This document shows positions 57,881-64,000 of a DNA stretch of 64,000 nt, piece after piece. The stretch comes from Trichoplusia ni (taxonomy: Eukaryota > Arthropoda > Insecta > Lepidoptera > Noctuidae), in NCBI RefSeq assembly GCF_003590095.1, contig NC_039501.1:3193673-3257672 (forward strand), given 5' to 3'. The notes below the pieces were generated by a model, which did not search any database, was not told the origin of the DNA, and saw only the letters and a program-made list of their open reading frames with translations. Both the position numbers and the translations under genes were made by a program. Each line of letters opens with the position of its first letter. Position 1 is the stretch's first letter.

Positions 57881-59198
57881 AATTCATTATCACGGTTCAC
57901 TGAATAAAAAAACTATTTTGTTGAGAGTAGTTGTGTTGTATACTGTATTATGTGTTTATTTACTTTTCAAGTAGAGGAGTAAGGTTTTATTCAGCTTCAA
58001 GCCATAAAGAAACTAATTCAAACTTCTTGTGCATTGCAATTTAAACTTTTATTCATATATATTCATTTGTGAAGCTTAGGACAATATGAAAGAACATTTC
58101 TACGTATTTCCATGTCTTTCAAAAGTTTCAGCAGTTCATATTAACTACAAAACATAAAAGCAACAATATTATTATGTTGTATGAACTGTTATATTTTGTC
58201 TAAGTGTCCCCAAGACGGACAGCCCTTCAAGTGAGATTTCTCACAAACTTACAACTTTTTCTCACAAAAACATATAATCATCCTCATATCGAAAACGACT
58301 CAACCAATACTGATGAAATTTTTAAATCAAATTACAGCTATTTGACGTTGAATGAAGAATCAACAAAATCGGTTCATTTAGTCTAAGGTTCTGAGATAAA
58401 TGCATAAAAACAAAACAAAATACAGGGGAATTGAAAACTTCTCACAGTAATTTCTCCTTTTGAGGTCTTTTGGAAAGTGCTCAAATTTATGGAAATGATT
58501 TCGTTTCAATAAGTCACGAGAGTTGGACCTGTCATCTCCATACATTGAAGTTAACGTAGTTTCTGGGCCCCGATTCTGCTATTTACAATGGACGACGAAT
58601 GAATGGCAATTTGATTAAATTAGAAATTATTCCTATTCTCTTAAACATTTTGCCAAACACAATAATTGGAAATTCACTGTATTGACCGTGAGTGTTCCAT
58701 CCCGTACTGTAATTTCAATTGAAAAGGAAAAATGCTTAAAAAAATACGAAAAGTGTTCTTTTGAGACAATTATCATTAATTTATCGGCTTTGTAAATAGC
58801 AGAATTGGGGCCCTGTTACCACTAACAATTGTCGAAATGTCATTTGGCTAGCGATGAATGTCTCAGTAAGTTACATTAGAACAAAATATTTGGTGAAATA
58901 TTCTTGGTCGTTCTTTACATTTAAGTAGCTGGCGTATAAAATAAAACTTGAAGAAAAGTGTATGTTAGTATCCTTAGTAAAGTTATGGTAAACCTAATAT
59001 ACCTACTTCCAAAAGAAACGTTCCGTGCAACACAAAATTCATTCTGTACCGAGACCTATTTACTCGGTAAAAGAGGTTTACACCGGCCTATTTTGGGCTC
59101 TGTTCACTAAAATGCCTATTAACAATAGCACCTCTGTAAGGAGAAAAGAACCTCATTCATCTTACTTAAGACTACGTCCGCACGCTATCCGCCGTATT
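57881..59198. other. Non-coding stretch
   Basis: AT-rich with no gene or confident repeat recognised. Confidence 0.5.
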
Positions 59199-59415
59199 TA
59201 GGGGTCCGTACACAACGGGTAAAAACGGAACCCAATTAAATAAGGCTATGTCTATCCGTCTGTATATCAGTAGGCTATATTATCTCATGAGTCGCTGTTT
59301 GAAGGATTGCAACGCATTGCCATACATCGACACAAAAACGAGGATGACGTAGCACGGCGGTTCAGGTTAAGTCAATAAGAGTCTGACACTACCCATTCCC
59401 TCCCTGGAGGACCAA
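59199..59415 (+). repeat. Joined repeat fragments
   Basis: GGGGTCCGTACACAACGGGT with AAAAACGGAACCCAATTAAA is a TAGGGTTCCGTA-type head. It is followed by AGGATTGCAACGCATTGCCA, GGATGACGTAGCACGGCGGT and GAGTCTGACACTACCCATTC, a block that recurs at 63856-63975 in the same orientation. Confidence 0.65.
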
Positions 59416-59825
59416 AAAAACATATGTTGAATAGAATTCAAAATTGGCGTTTGTTGCGGTCTTCGATTTGATCGGTATTCATCTTTTTTACAAAATGCAT
59501 TTCTTTAGCTTGTAGGAACGGAACCCACAGCCTCGTGATCCGACCCGTACTGGACGAGATTTTTAGTTATTCTACGTATATTGGATTTTCGTAAGCTGTA
59601 AATTTTTAACAGGCATTTTGATGAAACGCGTGAAATGCGCGCAATTGAATCGCTTTATAATGCGTCCGTGTGATTACTTTTGCGGATTCTGATTGGGTAA
59701 CATTTGTTTTACATATTTTGTGTTATAATAAAGCCTTTTGTTAAGTAATGTAATGTATATCACATAATTATAAAATATACGAAAGTATGTGAGAGTGTAT
59801 GTTTGCTTCTCGTTCACACGGAGAT

Positions 59826-60010
59826 TGTAGGTATGGATGAATGTACGTTTGCCCCTTTCACGCAAAAACCACTGAGCAGATTTAGACGAAACTTGAAACA
59901 CAAATAGTTTATAACCAGGATCAACGCATGGCAAAGATTTCATCCCAATTGTATGTACCCGAGGGATAATTTTCGGTTTGTAGCGGGTGAATCCGCGAGC
60001 AACAGCTAGT
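59826..60010 (+). repeat. SINE-like repeat ending GCGAGCAACAGCTAGTAG
   Basis: GGATGAATGTACGTTTGCCC, CTTTCACGCAAAAACCACTG, AGCAGATTTAGACGAAACTT and TTTATAACCAGGATCAACGC lead to GCGGGTGAATCCGCGAGCAA and CAGCTAGTAG. The frame at 59674-59943 lies over it and is not a gene. Confidence 0.7.
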
Positions 60011-62061
60011 AGCGAATATAAACTTCGAAATTATGTTTAAGTATGTAGTTCAAGCAAACAGCTTTTAAATATACCTAGCCATACAAAATACATTAAAGCT
60101 TATAATGTAAAGCTTTCAGCTTCGTGAAGGTTCTATAGGCACGCGGTACTGAAGCCATTAATATCTGAAAATAATGAACAAACATAAAGTGAATGTCATT
60201 GGTGAACAATAAATCTTTTATACCATGTTTTTAAGTTAGCGTATGTGGGTATATCAGTTTTAGAAAGCCTTGCTTGGTAGTAATTGCTGAAAGATTTGGT
60301 TAAACTTTTTGCGACGAATTTGCTGTGATTAGATATATTGCAGGTACAATACAGAAACAGGTAGGTTTTATGTTTATTTAAGAATTATTCTACTTACTAC
60401 ATGTTCACTATATATCATTGTAGTCCTACTAAATGGGTTGATCGATTTGAAAGTTTGTTTTTATATGCCTTTAGCCTGGACAGTTTAGACACACAAATCA
60501 GCTCGCCCATACTAAGTTTGCTGAATGAGCTTGAAATATAAATCCTGGTTTCTAGTTGAGGACAAAAAAAAATGTCGCAAATGTTAATTGTGGTATTGTA
60601 AGTCCTGTGGTCTAATTCAATCGTCATTCGTCTCGTCATTTCCAGACTTGATCATCTTCTAGAACACGGAAGCTAATCTTACATTTTACTCTTATATTAA
60701 AAGTTTAAATTACATATTATTTCAGAAGATACAATTAGCTGCAAACAACACGTAGCTTCAACACTATACTTAGTTAAACCTAAACCAACACACGTTCCAC
60801 CCCAAAAAAACTCACCTAACCTCCCAAAAGCAAAACATTTAAAACCTTTTTATATTTAAAGGAAATTGTATCGATTTTACCCTAAAAGGTTCCGTTGCGA
60901 CCCTCCCCTAAGGTCACGCATGTCAGGGTCACTTGCCACACCCCATGACAGCTGCCTTGAATGTCAGGTTATGAGGAGTTGCCTTGGCTTGGTCTTCAAT
61001 ATTGTTTTTATTGTTATTCGCTGGGCACCTTTGATTATATGGGTAATTTGTTTGGACGTATCTTTTTTATATGGGTCTTCGCATATAGAGGTCAGGAAGT
61101 ATATTGTTTGCGTGTAGTTTGATTATTGAAGATTTTGATGTTTTATTGCAAAAGAAAGAGAGGTTTGGAAGAGAAAAATGGAGACCTATGCAGTGGGATC
61201 GAAAAAGAGTAAAACAAAAGAAAAAAAAATGGCTGGAACTGTGCACTTAAATTTATCATAACTTGGCTTAGCTTAATGAATATTAACTGAAATCTTTCAA
61301 AAATATGTATTTGCCATTTTTACCTTATAATCCATAATCTGTATTTTTGGGATTCCGATTCAGATCGATTCAGATTATACAAACTAATCTTTTTCTTTTT
61401 GGTTTCCCGTACATTACCTATCGAAAAAACTAGTTTTCAAATTTGAGTATGTCTTAAACATTAATAGAGTCAATATTAAACATTACAATTTTCCCTATAA
61501 AGAATACAACACCATACCAAATCTTCTACAGCCATCATCTATACATCAAAAACTCATCTCACATTATTAGTACCACTATGAGAAACATTCATAACATAAC
61601 AAAGTCCGAAATGGAACACAACCACTTTGCGATCCTGAAAGGCTTTTAACGTAACTCAGTTACGGTTACGTTGTCTAGTTACGGTAATCAAGTTGATGCA
61701 TCTACGTTTACGTTATACACCGTAGATATTGGATTAATGCATTGTTTTAGTGATCAATATTGTTAGTTTGATATACAGACAAGGTTATTGTATGTATGTA
61801 TATATGTATAGGTTGTGCTGTTGAGTTTGGGTTGTGCATAGACATTTCCATGATGTTAATAACAGTTTATGAATGTTCTAAGGCAAGTAGGTTTTTATTT
61901 GGGAAAGCAATGAGCATTGGCTCTTCATTACTCAACCATAGGTTGGTGATTCATATTTTCAGAATAAAGGTTTCTTTACAATGGTCTCCATCTGTCTGTA
62001 GAAACTTCTTCTTCTCCGTCGTTTCACTCTTGGTGTTCGTGGTCACGTTGAGGCCTCCACA
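60011..62061. other. Non-coding block
   Basis: AT-rich. At 61645-61720 short GTAAC/GTTAC words recur (CGTAACTCAGTTACGGTTAC). The frames at 60866-61117 and 61796-62071 lack family features, and the second runs into the LINE remnant on the other strand. Confidence 0.5.
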
Positions 62062-62190
62062 TCATTGGTAGAGGCGAACAGCTCTCCGTACTAGATCCCG
62101 CCACCTCTTCCTGTTGGCGGACTGTCTAACACAATCAGACACGCGACTACCTAATGCGGATTTAACTTGTTCAGTCCAGCGCATATAGTG
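62062..62190 (-). pseudogene. LINE reverse transcriptase C-terminal remnant
   Basis: On the minus strand the frame reads MRWTEQVKSALGSRVSD, CVRQSANRKRWRDLVRRAV and RLYQ before TGA at 62062-62064. The RWTxQ, ANRxRWRxLVR spacing is that of the last residues of lepidopteran non-LTR (RTE-like) polyproteins. Everything upstream is missing or unrecognisable. The clade assignment is less sure than for 12006-12372. Confidence 0.6.
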
Positions 62191-62227
62191 TAACTTTCTA
62201 CACTATTTGTAAAATATGAACAAGCTT

Positions 62228-62265
62228 CAGAAGTCACATCACTGATGTGACATGACTGACTTCTG
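62228..62265. repeat. Nested inverted repeats
   Basis: Inner palindrome GTCACATCA-C-TGATGTGAC at 62233-62251. Outer arms CAGAAGTCA (62228-62236) and TGACTTCTG (62257-62265). GATGTGA occurs again right after. Small and possibly incidental. Confidence 0.7.
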
Positions 62266-63720
62266 ATGTGATTATAAAAATAGACTAAAGGTGAGAAGTT
62301 AATAAATCGGTTTCATACCGTCGCCTAACCTAGATGTTTAGTTTTGCAAAAATACATCATCCAGCAAAAAATTTACAGTCTAGCCGTTCATGAGGTATAA
62401 CCTAGCTTTCTCTTGTTGTTATAAACCTCTAAAAAAGACACTGTACTAATTCACCTCTTAAACTAATCGTAATTAAATGCAATTCAAAATATCCAGAAAG
62501 CCCAAAATCAAAGTTAAGCTCACCTGAACTAAATTTCTAAGGCCGGCCAATATAACTCAGTTGCAGTTATTGAGTAAGCCAAGCCCCACCGGTACCGAAA
62601 CATTTAGCTCTATATCGTGCAGAATTGTCGGCATACAACGGCTTAGAATTTCCACGATATTCTGCTGAATACCTGTACCGTGTAGGACGGGATATTCTCT
62701 AGAATTATGGTGTAGGTAGGTACCTACATTATGTAGCAAGGTTTATGTAGGTAAATATGGTTATATTATAAATATTGACTTTGTGCCCTTGTTCTTTTGG
62801 TCTTGTACTTGGTGGCATGTGGCATGAACAAGAGGTATTTTGCTCAATAAAAAAATACCTTTTTAAGTACACAATCAAGAAGTACTTTGGAACAAATATA
62901 AGATGTTTGTTTTTTCGTAATCTTTTAAAGACACAACCCATTTACAGGCCGAAAGTGCAACTATTAAATTATGCACCAGTTCTACTGGAGCTCCGGAAAA
63001 CACTACCAATACCAACAAATTAAAGCATACTAAATACAGGATTACAACCGACAAATACCTACGAATACTGGTCCTGCATATTACGGGTAACGGAAAATTA
63101 TGAGCACCAATAAGCTGCTAGCAATATCATAACAGATTACTGGGGCTATGAGTTCAAGTTAAGGTGGATTTTCTGGATGAGCTCTTGTTATTGTTCTGGC
63201 TGTTTCTGTCCACTGTTATACCTTGGCCTCTGGAGTTCATCGATCTCTTACTGCCCAGGTTTATGCTGTTAAAGTTATTGTTAAACAAACTCAAGGTCAT
63301 TTGCCGACTAGTACTATGACACAAGAAACATCAGAAATGGTATTTTGGGAAAAAATTGTAGCTATATAAGGCCATGTTCATCAAAGGTATTGTTTGGCTT
63401 GGTGAACTCAACCTCTTAGCTATCCTTGCAGAAAATTTTCTACAATGTTTGTATTTACACTTGACAAATATTTGAATCCAAAATTAATTATATTTCGAGT
63501 CCCCAAACTCACCTACAACATGGTAACCAAACGTTTCCCAATAGACTGGACATGTTATCGACAACTCATAATTCAGAGATAACACACTCGATTTAACTCG
63601 CGTTATTAATGGTCGTCCCAACAACGTTCACAGACCCGAATATTCTGTGGACGTTCTAATAAACAATCCGCCATTTTGTAACTAGGAACCTCATCACGGA
63701 AATTTTGGATGAGAATTGCC
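62266..63720. other. Non-coding block
   Basis: No gene recognised. Frames at 62557-62739, 62729-62941 and 62775-63023 overlap on opposite strands without family features. Confidence 0.5.
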
Positions 63721-63724
63721 ATTC

Positions 63725-63855
63725 GCTGAAATTTCAGACTCAGGACAAGCATGCAAGGATCACAAAAACGCTTGCCCTACGCGGTGATCGAACCTGCAAC
63801 ACGTTACTTACCTTGGCGTGGGGACCTCAACCGCTAGGGTATCCGTGCAGTTGTG
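63725..63855 (-). mobile_element. tRNA-derived SINE head, minus strand
   Basis: Reversed, it reads GCACGGATACCCTAGCGGTT, GAGGTCCCCACGCCAAGGTA, GCAGGTTCGATCACCGCGTA and GGGCAAGCGTTTTTGTGATC. A-box-like and B-box-like (GGTTCGATCA) parts are both present; the tail is missing. Confidence 0.75.
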
Positions 63856-63975
63856 TATGAAGAATTGCAACGCATTGACATACACCGACACAAAAGGGTG
63901 GATGACGTAGGACGGCGGTTCAGGTTTAGTCAGTAAGAGTCTGACACTACCCAATTCCTCCCCCGAGGGATTAGG
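63856..63975 (+). repeat. GATGACGTAGGACGGCGG repeat block, copy 2
   Basis: AGAATTGCAACGCATTGACA, GGATGACGTAGGACGGCGGT, TCAGGTTTAGTCAGTAAGAG and TCTGACACTACCCAATTCCT are collinear with about 59297-59410. The element continues towards the window end. Confidence 0.75.
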
Positions 63976-64000
63976 TGTGCATGCGGAATCCCCCGCTTTA

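Noticed and set aside
61796..62071. 91-codon frame on the + strand
   Set aside because: Its end runs antisense into a LINE C-terminal remnant; the composition is not protein-like.
1..64000. CRISPR array, prophage, operon or other prokaryotic system
   Set aside because: No regularly spaced short repeats, no long continuous genes and no ribosome-binding pattern; the repeats are lepidopteran.

Overview
This 64 kb window is AT-rich eukaryotic DNA from a lepidopteran, most likely a noctuid-type moth. The organism call rests on its interspersed repeats: a 5S rRNA-derived SINE matching the HaSE3 type described in Helicoverpa armigera, a tRNA-derived SINE, repeats ending in the lepidopteran GCGGGCAACAGCTAGTA signature, TAGGGTTCCGTA-type elements and RTE LINE remnants. 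There is no bacterial-style gene layout, and almost all short open frames are chance frames or lie inside repeats.

Two pieces look like host-gene coding sequence, both on the + strand. The first is a GC-rich internal exon at 25116-25301 with good splice sites; it encodes one perfect IQ calmodulin-binding motif and resembles insect igloo/neuromodulin-type proteins. The second is a possible short terminal exon at 46549-46598, which continues the same frame and phase to a stop and is followed by AATAAA. That site is also a juxtaposed acceptor/donor (CAG|GTAAG), so it could instead be a recursive-splicing point. If these belong together, most of the window is intron of one large + strand gene. 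A 60-codon coding-like open frame on the - strand (13350-13532) is unexplained.

The rest is a mosaic of mobile DNA. Region 1-9 kb holds old SINE/LINE fragments, a perfect 26-bp hairpin and a 74-bp perfect direct repeat. Region 9.5-12.4 kb has two full 5S-SINEs with intact target-site duplications and the 3' end of an RTE LINE. Region 17-21 kb has nested insertions and two more 5S-SINE family members. At 23717-24863 there is a 1,147-bp TA-flanked pogo-like DNA transposon that has lost its catalytic core but keeps an N-terminal helix-turn-helix start and a C-terminal PHD finger, with repeated CGCCGGAC-type subterminal motifs. Region 29-32 kb has a further full 5S-SINE. Region 44-57 kb holds foldback elements, repeat-family copies and the best-preserved tRNA-SINE. 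Region 59-64 kb ends in repeat fragments and a LINE C-terminal remnant.

The main unexplained pattern is a dispersed imperfect hairpin family (AAGCGAGA...TCTCGCTT arms, in the best copies nested inside TGCCTGTACTATGAG outer arms), present about nine times. Family names are from memory; no database search was possible.
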